The notes under the pieces are model-generated. The model was given only the letters and a program-made list of their open reading frames with translations. It searched no databases and had not been told where the DNA came from. The position numbers and the translations under genes are program-made. From NCBI RefSeq assembly GCF_033843265.1, contig NZ_JAWXRD010000003.1:1-64000 (forward strand): a stretch of DNA of 64,000 bases, written 5' to 3'. The DNA comes from Scandinavium lactucae (GTDB lineage: Bacteria > Pseudomonadota > Gammaproteobacteria > Enterobacterales > Enterobacteriaceae). This document shows positions 34,120 through 43,362 of this stretch, in pieces; within the stretch, counting starts at the first letter, position 1; the number at the start of each line of letters is the position of its first letter.

Positions 34120-36162
34120 ATGACAAAAACAGGTAAAGCCACAACCATCATTTTTGCGACGTTAGCGGTGCTTATCGTCGTACTGTTCATCATCATCGCG
34201 ACTTTCGACTGGAATCGCCTGAAACCCACCATCAACCAGAAGGTGTCCGCCGAGCTGAATCGGCCATTCGCCATTCGGGGCGATCTGGGAGTGGTCTGGG
34301 AGCGCCAGCCGGGCGAAACGGGCTGGCGGAGCTGGGTGCCCTGGCCGCACGTCCACGCCGATGATGTTCTGTTAGGCAACCCGCCTGACATCCCGGAAAT
34401 AACGATGGTGCATCTGCCGCGAGTCGAGGCCACGCTGGCCCCCTTGGCACTGCTGACCAAAACGGTCTATCTGCCGTGGATAAAGCTGGTGCAGCCTGAT
34501 GCCCGCATTATTCGCCTCTCGGAAAAAACCAATAACTGGACTTTCAATCTGGCGTCTGCCAACGGCGAGCAGAAAAATGCCCAGCCTTCCTCGTGGTCAT
34601 TCCGGCTGGATAACGTGCTGTTCGATCGCGGTCGGATCAAGGTGGATGATAAAGTCAGCCGCGCTAATCTCGAGATCTTCGTCGATCCGTTGGGTAAACC
34701 GCTGCCGTTTAGCGAAGTCACCGGCGATAAGGGCAAAAGCAACGGACCGAAGGCCGGCGATTACGTGTTTGGCCTAAAGGCCAGCGGCCGCTACAACGGC
34801 CAGCCGTTAACCGGGACCGGTAAAATTGGCGGAATGCTGGCGCTGCGCAGCGAAGGTACGCCGTTCCCGGTGCAGGCAGATTTCCGCTCCGGCAACACGC
34901 GGGTGGCGTTCAGCGGCACGGTTAACGATCCGATGAACATGGGCGGCGTGGATCTGCGTCTTAAGTTCTCCGGCGATTCTCTGGGGCAGCTCTACGACCT
35001 GACCGGCATTGTACTGCCTGACACCCCGCCATTTGAAACGGACGGCCATCTGGTGGCGAAAATCGACTCCGACAAAGGCTCCGTGTTTGACTATCGCAAT
35101 TTCAACGGGCGCATCGGCGACAGCGACATCCACGGCACGCTGAAATACAGCACCAGCAAGCCGCGCCCGAAACTGGAAGGCGACATGGAGTCGAAACAGC
35201 TGCGGCTGGCGGACTTAGGCCCGCTGATTGGCGTCGATTCCGGGAAAGGCACCAAATCGAAAGAGGTGAAAAAAGACATACAACCGGCCGGGAAAGTGCT
35301 GCCCTACGATCGGTTTGAGACCGAGAAATGGGGCGTAATGGACGCCGACGTCCGCTTCAAGGGCGGGCATATCGAGCATGGCAGCACCTTGCCGCTGGAT
35401 AACCTGACCACACATATCATCCTTGAAAGAGGTGATCTGCGCCTGAAGCCGCTGAAATTCGGCATGGCTAATGGGACCATTAACGCCAATATTCATCTCG
35501 TGGGTAATAAAAAGCCGATGCAGGGCGAGGCGGATATTCAGGCCCGGCGGCTGCGGCTCAAAGAGCTGATGCCTAACGTCGCGCTGATGCAGAAAACGCT
35601 CGGTGAAATGAACGGGGATGCGAAGTTGCGTGGTACGGGCAACTCGGTGGCGGCACTGCTCGGGTCGAGCGACGGTAACCTGAAACTGCTGATGAATGAT
35701 GGTGTGGTCAGCCGCAACCTGATGGAAATCCTCGGCCTGAACGTCGGGAACTTTATTGTCGGGCAGATTTTTGGTGACGATGAAGTGCGGGTCAACTGCG
35801 CGGCGGCGAACCTCAATATTAACCACGGCGTGGCACGCCCGCAAATCCTCGCTTTTGATACTGAAAACGCGCTGATTAACGTCACCGGTAGCGCCAGTTT
35901 TGCCTCTGAGCAGCTGGATTTGACCATCGATCCCGAGAGTAAGGGCATTCGCATTATTACCCTGCGATCGCCGCTGTACGTGCGCGGCACCTTCAAAAAT
36001 CCGGATTACGGCGTGAAGCCTGGGCCATTGATTGTGCGCGGTGCGGTAGCGGCAGCCCTGGCGACGCTGGTGACGCCAGCGGCCGCGCTGCTGGCGTTGA
36101 TTTCGCCGTCCGAGGGCGATGCGAATCAATGCCATGTGATTTTGTCTCAGATGCGGAAGTAG
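34120..36162 (+). CDS. yhjG: AsmA-family protein YhjG
   Basis: 680 residues from ATG 34120; an upstream in-frame GTG (34093) lacks family support. A single N-terminal membrane anchor (TIIFATLAVLIVVLFIIIAT) is followed by a long periplasmic AsmA domain (FDWNRLKPTINQKVSAELNR; LASEQLDLTIDPESKG pattern near the C-terminus). AsmA-like proteins bridge the periplasm and are linked to phospholipid transport and outer-membrane homeostasis; the specific job of YhjG is not settled. Convergent with yhjE across a repeat-filled gap. Confidence 0.93.
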   Translation: MTKTGKATTIIFATLAVLIVVLFIIIATFDWNRLKPTINQKVSAELNRPFAIRGDLGVVWERQPGETGWRSWVPWPHVHADDVLLGNPPDIPEITMVHLPRVEATLAPLALLTKTVYLPWIKLVQPDARIIRLSEKTNNWTFNLASANGEQKNAQPSSWSFRLDNVLFDRGRIKVDDKVSRANLEIFVDPLGKPLPFSEVTGDKGKSNGPKAGDYVFGLKASGRYNGQPLTGTGKIGGMLALRSEGTPFPVQADFRSGNTRVAFSGTVNDPMNMGGVDLRLKFSGDSLGQLYDLTGIVLPDTPPFETDGHLVAKIDSDKGSVFDYRNFNGRIGDSDIHGTLKYSTSKPRPKLEGDMESKQLRLADLGPLIGVDSGKGTKSKEVKKDIQPAGKVLPYDRFETEKWGVMDADVRFKGGHIEHGSTLPLDNLTTHIILERGDLRLKPLKFGMANGTINANIHLVGNKKPMQGEADIQARRLRLKELMPNVALMQKTLGEMNGDAKLRGTGNSVAALLGSSDGNLKLLMNDGVVSRNLMEILGLNVGNFIVGQIFGDDEVRVNCAAANLNINHGVARPQILAFDTENALINVTGSASFASEQLDLTIDPESKGIRIITLRSPLYVRGTFKNPDYGVKPGPLIVRGAVAAALATLVTPAAALLALISPSEGDANQCHVILSQMRK

Positions 36163-36284
36163 GGGGCATACCTCCCTCGCCGCTTTGCGGTACCCGTGAC
36201 GTATTGCGCCTGGCTTTCCGGTCGGGCGCGATGCTACTTATTCGCCCCATCCCTGCGGGTGGCCCCGGCCAGTCACAAACATCA

Positions 36285-36597
36285 CGGCGATTTTCAGCCG
36301 GACACAAGGTCAACACCCTCAGTTCCCTCGGGCACCGGTTGTGTCCCCGCTTGAAATCGCCGGGCTGTAAGCCAGTTGACAAGGTCAGACCGCCAGGGAT
36401 GGCGGGATGAGGCGAAACGAGACAGGAAGTCGAGTCGAGCCGGCCGCAGGCAGATGGCTGGAAGACCGGGCAGTGCGCAGCACCGATTTCTGTTGCGGGG
36501 CCACGGGGATTGATAAGGGGAGCGTGGTGCTCCCCTTATCCCGTTCACGTTTTACAGAGTGACAATAGAATGCGACCGTCTGGTGGACGGAACAAAT
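36285..36597 (-). repeat. ~310-bp dispersed repeat, copy B (inverted)
   Basis: Fills the gap between convergent yhjG and yhjE (36163-36611) in the opposite orientation to copies A and C. Both terminal structures are present: the GGCGATTT-type arm near 36287 and the GATAAGGGGAGC hairpin near 36513-36541. The rest of the gap (36163-36284) is unassigned GC-rich DNA. Confidence 0.9.
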
Positions 36598-36611
36598 ACT
36601 ACGGGCATAAC

Positions 36612-37928
36612 TTAAAGAGACTGATGGCGCGTCTCGTGCGTCAGCACCAATGCAATCAGCGTCAGGGCCGCCATCGATGCCAGATAGTACCCGACATACG
36701 CCAGACCATAGGTGCCGGTCAGCCATGCGGCGATATAGGGTGCCACGGACGCACCCAGAATCGACGAGACGTTATAGGAGAACGATGCCCCGGTGTAACG
36801 CACTTCGGTTGGGAATAGCTCTGGCAGCAGGGCACCCATCGGGCCGAAGGTCAGCCCCATCAGGCTTAAACCGAGCAGCAGATAGGCCATAATCAGCATC
36901 GGATCCCCCGAGCCCAGCAGCGGCTGGAACACGAACAGGCCGAACAGGATAATCAACGTGGTAATGGTGATCATGCTTTTGCGACGACCAAACCGGTCCG
37001 CCAGCAGGCCGGCAATCGGCACCATCACGCCAAATCCAATCACCGCCATCATCAGCATCCACAGCACTTCATTGCGCGGCAGGCCCAGACCGTGCGGCAC
37101 CGCGGCGGTGCTGTAGGTCATTGAATAGACGGTCATGATATAGAACAGCGTATAGGTCGCCAGCATGATGAAGGTGCCGAGAATGGTCACCCGCAAATGC
37201 TTGCTGAGCAGCGTGCCCATCGGCACTTTTACCTGTTTCTTCGCGGCGGCGACTTTGGCAAATACCGGCGTTTCATGCAGGGAGACACGCACGTACAGAC
37301 CAATAATCACCAGCACGGCGGAGAAGATAAACGGCACGCGCCAGCCCCAGCTCATGAACTGTTGGTCGGTCAGCAGCCAAGAGAGCAGCAGGAAGGTGCC
37401 GTTGGCAAAGAAGAAGCCAATCGGGGCACCAAGCTGCGGGAAGGACCCATACAGCGCACGTTTTTTCGGCGGCGCGTTTTCGGTGGCGAGCAGGGCAGCT
37501 CCGCCCCATTCACCGCCCAGACCCAGACCCTGACCAAAACGGGCCAGCGCCAGCAGCATTGGCGCGAGGATGCCGATAGTGTCATAGCTCGGCAGCAGGC
37601 CGATCACTACCGTTGAAATCCCCATTGTCAGCAGCGACGCGACCAGCGTGACTTTACGGCCTACGCGGTCACCAAAGTGGCCGAACAATGCGGAACCAAT
37701 CGGACGTGCCACGAAGGCGATAGCAAATGTCGCCAGCGATTGCAGCGTCGCGGCAGCCGGATCACCCTGCGGGAAGAAGATGTGCGGGAACACGATGACC
37801 GCGGCGGTGGCGTAAATATAGAAGTCGAAGAACTCAATGGCAGTGCCAATCAGTGACGCAACGACGACTTTATTTCGTGAGTTAACCGGGGCGATGTCCG
37901 GATTATTGTCGAGTGTTGTGGTGGACAT
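36612..37928 (-). CDS. yhjE: MFS transporter YhjE
   Basis: A 438-residue 12-helix major facilitator of the metabolite:H+ symporter (MHS, ProP/KgtP-like) group. It shows the loop 2-3 motif GHFGDRVGRKVTLV, the GGEWGGAALL motif and the mirrored ADRFGRRKSM in the second half. Family members import organic acids or zwitterions with protons; the substrate of YhjE is not established. Same strand as yhjD but separated by 261 bp that hold a striking inverted repeat. Confidence 0.93.
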   Translation of the reverse strand: MSTTTLDNNPDIAPVNSRNKVVVASLIGTAIEFFDFYIYATAAVIVFPHIFFPQGDPAAATLQSLATFAIAFVARPIGSALFGHFGDRVGRKVTLVASLLTMGISTVVIGLLPSYDTIGILAPMLLALARFGQGLGLGGEWGGAALLATENAPPKKRALYGSFPQLGAPIGFFFANGTFLLLSWLLTDQQFMSWGWRVPFIFSAVLVIIGLYVRVSLHETPVFAKVAAAKKQVKVPMGTLLSKHLRVTILGTFIMLATYTLFYIMTVYSMTYSTAAVPHGLGLPRNEVLWMLMMAVIGFGVMVPIAGLLADRFGRRKSMITITTLIILFGLFVFQPLLGSGDPMLIMAYLLLGLSLMGLTFGPMGALLPELFPTEVRYTGASFSYNVSSILGASVAPYIAAWLTGTYGLAYVGYYLASMAALTLIALVLTHETRHQSL

Positions 37929-38091
37929 AGTCTTTTCTTATTGTTTGGCGAACGAAAGGCCATATTACGCACAGCAAAAGCGACATTTCAATGTGTAACA
38001 AAGTCAGTGATTGGCTGAAAAACAGACAAAAAGCGGATAATTTTCAGACCTGCGAAATCACTTCTATGAAATGCTTCACATAAATGAATAG

Positions 38092-38150
38092 TTAGCAGAT
38101 AAAACCAGTTTTTGGTTAAAGAAAAGTTACTAACTGGATTTATCTGCTAA
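38092..38150. repeat. 19-bp inverted repeat upstream of yhjE
   Basis: TTAGCAGATAAAACCAGTT (38092-38110) and AACTGGATTTATCTGCTAA (38132-38150) pair with a single mismatch around a 21-nt AT-rich loop. No T-run follows. It lies ~165 bp upstream of yhjE. Candidate operator, RNA hairpin or tiny mobile relic. Confidence 0.85.
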
Positions 38151-38159
38151 GGAAGTGAG

Positions 38160-38181
38160 TTGGGCTGAAATTTCAGCCCAA
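38160..38181 (-). terminator. Perfect palindrome after yhjD
   Basis: TTGGGCTGAAA directly followed by TTTCAGCCCAA, 8 bp past the yhjD stop. It could form a hairpin at the yhjD mRNA end, but lacks a T-run in either direction, so terminator status is tentative. Confidence 0.5.
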
Positions 38182-38189
38182 GAAGTGTG

Positions 38190-39218
38190 TCAGCGGTGGG
38201 TTTTGCCCGGCATCCGCGGGTCGTCTTTGTACTCGGCGGTCGCAATCCACGCCGCGCAAAACAGGGTCAGACGGGCGAAGAAATAGAAGAACGCCATGAT
38301 CCCCAGCACCGAACCAAATGCCGCCCCAGACGGGGATTTCACCAGCGCAGGCAGCGTCCAGGTCATGATGATTTTAATCACCTCAAACCCTATCGCCGCG
38401 ATAAAGGTGCCGCGAATCAGCGCTTTTCGACGCGGGCGATGGCGCGGCAGACGCCAGAAAATCCAGAAAAACAGCAGGTAGTTGGCGAGGATAGAAATCG
38501 CGAGGCCAATCACCCGCCACGCCGGTTTCAGCCATTCAATCGAATCCAGATACAGCGCCGAGATAATCATCTGCTGCGCAGCCCCGGCGACGGAGGTGAT
38601 CGACAGGGTCACAACCAGCGCCACCAGCAGACCAATCAGTGAAATGAAGTCGCGGAAATACTTAACCCAGATTTTCTCCTGATCCTGCGGGGTGCGTTCC
38701 CACACGTCGCGCGACTGGGCACGAATCGCTTCACGCAGATTCCCCATCCAGTTCACGCCGGAGTACAGGGCTACCAACAGGCCGACAATCCCGACGGTGG
38801 TACGCTGCTGCACCGCGGTGTTAATGGTGTTTTTCAGCGTGGCGGCCAGCGTCGGGTCGCTGACGTTGGTCAGGATCTTATCGAAAATGTCCTGCAACAG
38901 GGTGGGGTGCGAGACGAGGATAAACCCCGCCGCGGCGAACGACACCATCAGGATAGGGATCATCGACAGAAATGAGAAGTAGGTGATGGCCGCACCAAAC
39001 TGGTTGCCGAGACGATCGTTAAAGCGTTCGGTGGCACGGATCAGGTGCGCGATAAAAGGCTTACGCTGCACTTTCTGCGCGGTGCCGGTGGCCTTGTTCA
39101 GCGCACTGCTGGCCCGCTGTTTGAGTCCCGCTGCGGAGCCATCATCCGTCTCCATTTTCCTGACCGGATCGTATTCCAGATCCTGAGTGGGGCGTTTTGC
39201 GTCGTTTTCCGGCGTCAT
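38190..39218 (-). CDS. yhjD: Inner-membrane protein YhjD (YihY/BrkB family)
   Basis: 342 residues. A polar N-terminus (~55 residues) precedes six membrane helices of the YihY/BrkB fold (AAITYFSFLSMIPILMVSF; VGIVGLLVALYSGVNWMGNL; GSVLGIMAFFYFFARLTLFC). In E. coli, mutations in yhjD allow survival on Kdo-less LPS precursors, suggesting a role in LPS precursor or lipid movement; the physiological substrate is uncertain. Monocistronic by spacing. Confidence 0.93.
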   Translation of the reverse strand: MTPENDAKRPTQDLEYDPVRKMETDDGSAAGLKQRASSALNKATGTAQKVQRKPFIAHLIRATERFNDRLGNQFGAAITYFSFLSMIPILMVSFAAAGFILVSHPTLLQDIFDKILTNVSDPTLAATLKNTINTAVQQRTTVGIVGLLVALYSGVNWMGNLREAIRAQSRDVWERTPQDQEKIWVKYFRDFISLIGLLVALVVTLSITSVAGAAQQMIISALYLDSIEWLKPAWRVIGLAISILANYLLFFWIFWRLPRHRPRRKALIRGTFIAAIGFEVIKIIMTWTLPALVKSPSGAAFGSVLGIMAFFYFFARLTLFCAAWIATAEYKDDPRMPGKTHR

Positions 39219-39281
39219 TAGTGTGTTATTCCTTTCTTTAAAACCTTTAAAAAATTATAGCCGATGAAGGGCGGTTGTCCC

Positions 39282-40181
39282 TCAATCCACATAGCTTTTC
39301 AACACCCCGGTGAGCCACTCCATAAACAGGTGTACACGGCGAGAGAGGTTGCGGCGGTGCGGGTATATCAGCGACACCGGCATCGGCGCGGCGCGATAGT
39401 GCGGCAAAATCTCGACCAGCTTTCCGCTACGCAGGGCATCTTTCACCCCAATGCGCGGCACCTGAATAATCCCCAGCCCGGCCAGGCAGGCCGCGTGATA
39501 GGTTTCGGTGCTGTTGACCGTCAGCACGCCGCCGGTTTTCAGCCAGCGGGTCTGGTTCTCACTGTTCACTTCAAAGCCCTGGGCCCGTGCGCCAAGGCTG
39601 GTGGCATAGTGCACCACCGCATGGCTGGCGAGATCGTCCAGTGTTTCCGGGTAGCCAAATCGCTCCAGATAATCCGGACTGGCGCAGTTGATCACGGTTA
39701 ATTTGCCAATCGGGCGGGCGACTAATCCGGAGTCTTTCAGCGTGCCCACGCGCACCACGCAGTCGAATCCTTCGCGAATAACATCGACCAGCCGATCGCT
39801 ACTGCTCAGTTCCAGTTCGATACCGGGATATTGCTGAAGAAAGGCGGGCAGTTTTGGGATGACTAAATTTCGAGCAACGCCGACCGGCATGTCGACTCGC
39901 AGTCGACCGCTGATGCTGGTGGGGTCGTGCTGGAACATGCTATCGAGTTCATCGAGATTGCTGAGCACATCTTTGGCGCGTTCGTAATAGACCATGCCGT
40001 CCTGCGTAAGCTGCACCCGGCGGGTGGTGCGGTGTAAAAGGCGCACGCCGAGCAGATTTTCCAGCGCCTGAATTTGACGCGACACGCTACCTTTCGGCAG
40101 GCCAAGCGAGTCTGCCGCGCGGGAAAAACTCTCCAGTTCAGCAACCCGGATAAACAGTTGCATTGCGTGAATTTTATCCAT
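39282..40181 (-). CDS. yhjC: LysR-family regulator YhjC-like
   Basis: 299 residues from ATG 40181; the frame is open 11 codons upstream without family support. N-terminal winged HTH (FIRVAELESFSRAADSLGLP, then GSVSRQIQALENLLG) and a LysR substrate-binding domain. It is close to E. coli YhjC over the first 150 residues. It diverges from a short-chain dehydrogenase gene across 118 bp, the classical arrangement for a LysR regulator controlling its neighbour. Effector unknown. Confidence 0.87.
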   Translation of the reverse strand: MDKIHAMQLFIRVAELESFSRAADSLGLPKGSVSRQIQALENLLGVRLLHRTTRRVQLTQDGMVYYERAKDVLSNLDELDSMFQHDPTSISGRLRVDMPVGVARNLVIPKLPAFLQQYPGIELELSSSDRLVDVIREGFDCVVRVGTLKDSGLVARPIGKLTVINCASPDYLERFGYPETLDDLASHAVVHYATSLGARAQGFEVNSENQTRWLKTGGVLTVNSTETYHAACLAGLGIIQVPRIGVKDALRSGKLVEILPHYRAAPMPVSLIYPHRRNLSRRVHLFMEWLTGVLKSYVD

Positions 40182-40299
40182 AGCAAACGCCTTTTGTTGT
40201 TCAAAGTGAAACAATGAAACGTAATTTACCGTCTTTATTGATTATACGTCACCTAATAAGCTCTCTCTCACTGTTCATCTATCCAAAACGAGGTGGGTT

Positions 40300-41058
40300 A
40301 TGACACAACGTATCGCTTTAATAACCGGCGGCAGCCGTGGCTTGGGAAAAAATGCGGCGCTTAAGCTGGCGGCGAAAGGAACGCATATTCTGCTTACCTA
40401 CAACAGTAATCAGCAGGAAGCGCTGAAAGTTGTGGCTGAAATTGAGACACTTGGCGTGAAAGCGGCGGCATTACAGCTAAACGTCGCCGATGTGGCGAGC
40501 TTTGACGATTTTGCCAATAACGTGCAGCAACAGCTTAACGTGATCTGGCAGCGCGACACCTTTGATTATTTAGTGAACAACGCCGGAGTTGGTTTGTATG
40601 GGGCGTTTGCCGAGACCAGCGAAGCGGTCTTTGACGAGCTGATGGCTATCCATTTCAAAGGCCCGTTCTTCCTGACCCAGCGCCTGTTGCCGCTAATCCA
40701 GGACGGTGGCCGGATCCTCAATGTCTCCTCAGGGCTGGCGCGTTTTGCTCTGCCGGGCTTCGCGGCCTATGCCTCAATGAAAGGGGCGATGGAAGTGCTG
40801 ACGCGCTATCAGGCCAAAGAGCTGGGGGCGCGGGGGATTTCGGTCAACATTATTGCCCCAGGCGCGATTGAGACGGACTTTGGCGGCGGTCGCGTGCGGG
40901 ATAACGCCGACATGAATCAGTACGTTGCCTCGCAAACGGCGCTTGGCCGCACCGGGCTGCCGGATGATATTGGTGGTGCGATTGCCGCCCTGCTCAGCGA
41001 TGAGTTGGGCTGGATGAACGCTCAACGCATTGAAGTCTCTGGCGGGATGTTCCTGTAA
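40300..41058 (+). CDS. Short-chain dehydrogenase/reductase
   Basis: A 252-residue classical SDR: cofactor motif TGGSRGLG, NNAG stabilising motif, catalytic Ser in NVSSGLARF, YASMK catalytic Tyr-Lys, and IAPGAIETDF. The basic residue after TGGS suggests NADPH preference, though this is weak. Substrate cannot be inferred. Divergent from a LysR regulator, which probably controls it. In E. coli this position carries different genes (yhjB/yhjA), so this is lineage-specific content. Confidence 0.92.
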   Translation: MTQRIALITGGSRGLGKNAALKLAAKGTHILLTYNSNQQEALKVVAEIETLGVKAAALQLNVADVASFDDFANNVQQQLNVIWQRDTFDYLVNNAGVGLYGAFAETSEAVFDELMAIHFKGPFFLTQRLLPLIQDGGRILNVSSGLARFALPGFAAYASMKGAMEVLTRYQAKELGARGISVNIIAPGAIETDFGGGRVRDNADMNQYVASQTALGRTGLPDDIGGAIAALLSDELGWMNAQRIEVSGGMFL

Positions 41059-41064
41059 GTTCAT

Positions 41065-41087
41065 CCCTCTCCCTCACCGGGAGAGGG
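41065..41087. terminator. Hairpin between convergent SDR and GNAT genes
   Basis: CCCTCTCCC/GGGAGAGGG around TCACC, a hairpin type very common between enterobacterial genes. No T-run, so either an attenuating hairpin or a dispersed small repeat. A related one lies at 52464-52486. Confidence 0.6.
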
Positions 41088-41615
41088 TCATCTAAACTCA
41101 TGCCGTAACAATCCCAGCAGCCAGTCGTTATGCCATTTCCCACCCAGCCAATAGCTTTCCCGCAGTTCACCTTCCAGTACAAAGCCGCTTCGTTCCAGCA
41201 CCCGACGGGATGCCGTGTTCCCGGCGGTGACCGTGGCGATCAGCCGTCTAATGTTGCCCGTCGTAAACGCAAACTCACATACCGCGTGCAGCGATTCGCT
41301 GGCAAACCCTTTCCCTTGCGCACCGGGGGCAAAGAGAAAGCCCACTTCGGCACAATCCGCTTCCCGGTGGATATACCCCGTCACGCCTAAGGGGTTGCCC
41401 GTCGCCGTCTCACGCACCAGCAGGCACAGCCAGTGCGCTGCGCCCGGTGTCCATTCCGCCAGCCGGGAATCAAACGCCGCGCGAATGACACTTTCTGACC
41501 GCAAATCATCGACATAACGCATCACATCCGGGTTCTGTTCTAAAGCCAAAAAGAAGGGCCAGTCTGCTTCGCACAGGGGTTCACAGCTCAGCCTCGGCGT
41601 CGCCAACGTTATCAT
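41088..41615 (-). CDS. GNAT-family N-acetyltransferase (RimJ/RimL type)
   Basis: A 175-residue acetyltransferase with TPRLSCEPLCEADWPFFLAL at the N-terminus, the acetyl-CoA binding loop GAQGKGFASESLHAV, and NTASRRVLERSGFVLEGELR near the C-terminus, typical of RimJ/RimL-like enzymes. These acetylate N-termini or small amines using acetyl-CoA; the acceptor is unknown. Monocistronic, convergent with the SDR gene. Confidence 0.88.
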   Translation of the reverse strand: MITLATPRLSCEPLCEADWPFFLALEQNPDVMRYVDDLRSESVIRAAFDSRLAEWTPGAAHWLCLLVRETATGNPLGVTGYIHREADCAEVGFLFAPGAQGKGFASESLHAVCEFAFTTGNIRRLIATVTAGNTASRRVLERSGFVLEGELRESYWLGGKWHNDWLLGLLRHEFR

Positions 41616-41759
41616 CGTATTTACTCCGGTGATTTTTATCGGTTTATAGACGGATTAGCCCATAAGGCTATGAAGTAATCTACTTTCTAACGCGCTAATA
41701 ATAAAAATAAAACCCTGTGTATATCAGGGGTACCCCAAAGCCTCAGAGAAGGAAAACAG

Positions 41760-43346
41760 ATGCACATAGCATCGCACTATTCTGGCGACCAGTTTGAGCA
41801 TTGTCTCAGCGTGATTCGCCAGGCCGCCACCGAAATCCTGTCGCTGCTGAAGGTCCACGGCGTGGAAGCACAGGATCCGCGCGGGTTCCTGCAACAGCTT
41901 GAACAGGCCCGGTTGAATCTGGGCGGATGGGCGAACGTGGCCCGGCGGCTCAATCTTAATGATGCCGAGATAAGCGATTTCACCCTGCAATTGCGACACT
42001 TACAGCAAGTCGTGCCGGTATATGAGCGCGGGCAGGCGGTGAACGATAACCAACTGATTGCGGCGCTGCGTTTTGTCGCCGCGCTGGAGTTTGTGCGCCA
42101 GAAGCAGCCGCGTCTTAAATTTACGTCGCTGCCCGGGGAGGACGGTAGCGTTCATCAGGATCAGGCGCAGCGGCAAATGCGGGCCATCACATTGACCCTC
42201 AAGGCGTTAATTACCCAAGCCTTTTCCGATGCGACGCGTTTGAACGACTCGCTCAAATTGCAATTCGGGGCCGACAGCGTGCGCCGCTGGCTGGCGAACA
42301 GCGACGCCGGGGATATTTTGTCCGGCATGTTATTCAGCGATCTGGCGCTGCTAATCGTGGATAAAAAAGCCTTTGCCCGCCATTACTCGCCGTTGTTTAA
42401 CGCCGCGGCGGCGCTGACGTTTCTGGCGGAACAGCGCGTCACGCTGCATGCGTTCCTCGAGGATTGCCGGGTGATGCGCAATGCAATCCTTGCCCAGCGT
42501 CCGCTGACGACGACCGAAATGGTGCTGCTCAATAACTATCTGCATCAGATTACAGGCCCTGTTCAGCGCGCGTTTGAGCAGGGGCGCACCCGGGTCAATC
42601 CGACAGCCTTTCTGGCGGTCGACAGCAATGAACTCAGCCATTACTGGGAGAATGCTCGCCATAAAGACAATGCCCTCGGAGGGGATAGTCAGCCGGTGCG
42701 CGAAAATATCGAACCGCCAAAAAAGCAGCAGATACGCAGCCCGGAAGACCGGGACCAGATGATTTCCACCGTGCTGTGGGGGGCCGTCGGGGTGGTGATG
42801 CTGGGGATGGCGTTCGCTTCTCTGTGGATGTTCAGCAATGTCACCCCCGCAGAATCGACCGCGCAGGCAAGCGTTGCGCAGGTGGATGCCCCGGAACGTG
42901 AAATCCCGTCGCCACGTGAGAAGCTGGCGAACATGGGGATTAGCTGGGATATCAACAGCCTGCGTTCAGCAATCGATCGCAATGATACGCGGGTCACGAC
43001 GCTATTCTTACAGGGGGGAATGACCTGGCAGCTGGCATGGACCGAGCAGGCGCAGTCATTCCGCTATGATGATGTGCTGGAATTACTGCTGCGCTATCGC
43101 CTGCAAATGGATGAGCTGAAACCGTGTCGGCGGTTTATCAATACGCTCAGTCACGCGATGGGTAACGGTGAATCGCTCACAGCGGTGCGCAAGGCCTACC
43201 TCCAGGCTTTTTGCGCCACACCTGCGGTGGTGGAACGCCAGCGCTATAACGTGGAGCAGGCCAAACGACGGGCCGCTGCCACAGCGGATACGCAGAATAA
43301 AAAATGGCTGACGATTCAGTCAGCCATTTACAGCGCTATCAAATAG
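41760..43346 (+). CDS. HEPN-domain membrane protein (STY4199-like)
   Basis: 528 residues. A mostly helical N-terminal region (~290 residues) looks like the HEPN-containing STY4199 family, which I recognise by overall sequence and not by a clear catalytic motif. One membrane helix follows (LWGAVGVVMLGMAFASLWMF, about residue 340), then a ~170-residue periplasmic or cytoplasmic helical tail. The canonical HEPN RNase R-x4-6-H motif was not confidently seen. Function unknown. Convergent with treF with only 16 bp between stops. Ribosome site AGAAGG supports the start. Confidence 0.68.
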   Translation: MHIASHYSGDQFEHCLSVIRQAATEILSLLKVHGVEAQDPRGFLQQLEQARLNLGGWANVARRLNLNDAEISDFTLQLRHLQQVVPVYERGQAVNDNQLIAALRFVAALEFVRQKQPRLKFTSLPGEDGSVHQDQAQRQMRAITLTLKALITQAFSDATRLNDSLKLQFGADSVRRWLANSDAGDILSGMLFSDLALLIVDKKAFARHYSPLFNAAAALTFLAEQRVTLHAFLEDCRVMRNAILAQRPLTTTEMVLLNNYLHQITGPVQRAFEQGRTRVNPTAFLAVDSNELSHYWENARHKDNALGGDSQPVRENIEPPKKQQIRSPEDRDQMISTVLWGAVGVVMLGMAFASLWMFSNVTPAESTAQASVAQVDAPEREIPSPREKLANMGISWDINSLRSAIDRNDTRVTTLFLQGGMTWQLAWTEQAQSFRYDDVLELLLRYRLQMDELKPCRRFINTLSHAMGNGESLTAVRKAYLQAFCATPAVVERQRYNVEQAKRRAAATADTQNKKWLTIQSAIYSAIK

Positions 43347-43362
43347 TCGCGCAGGGATGGGG

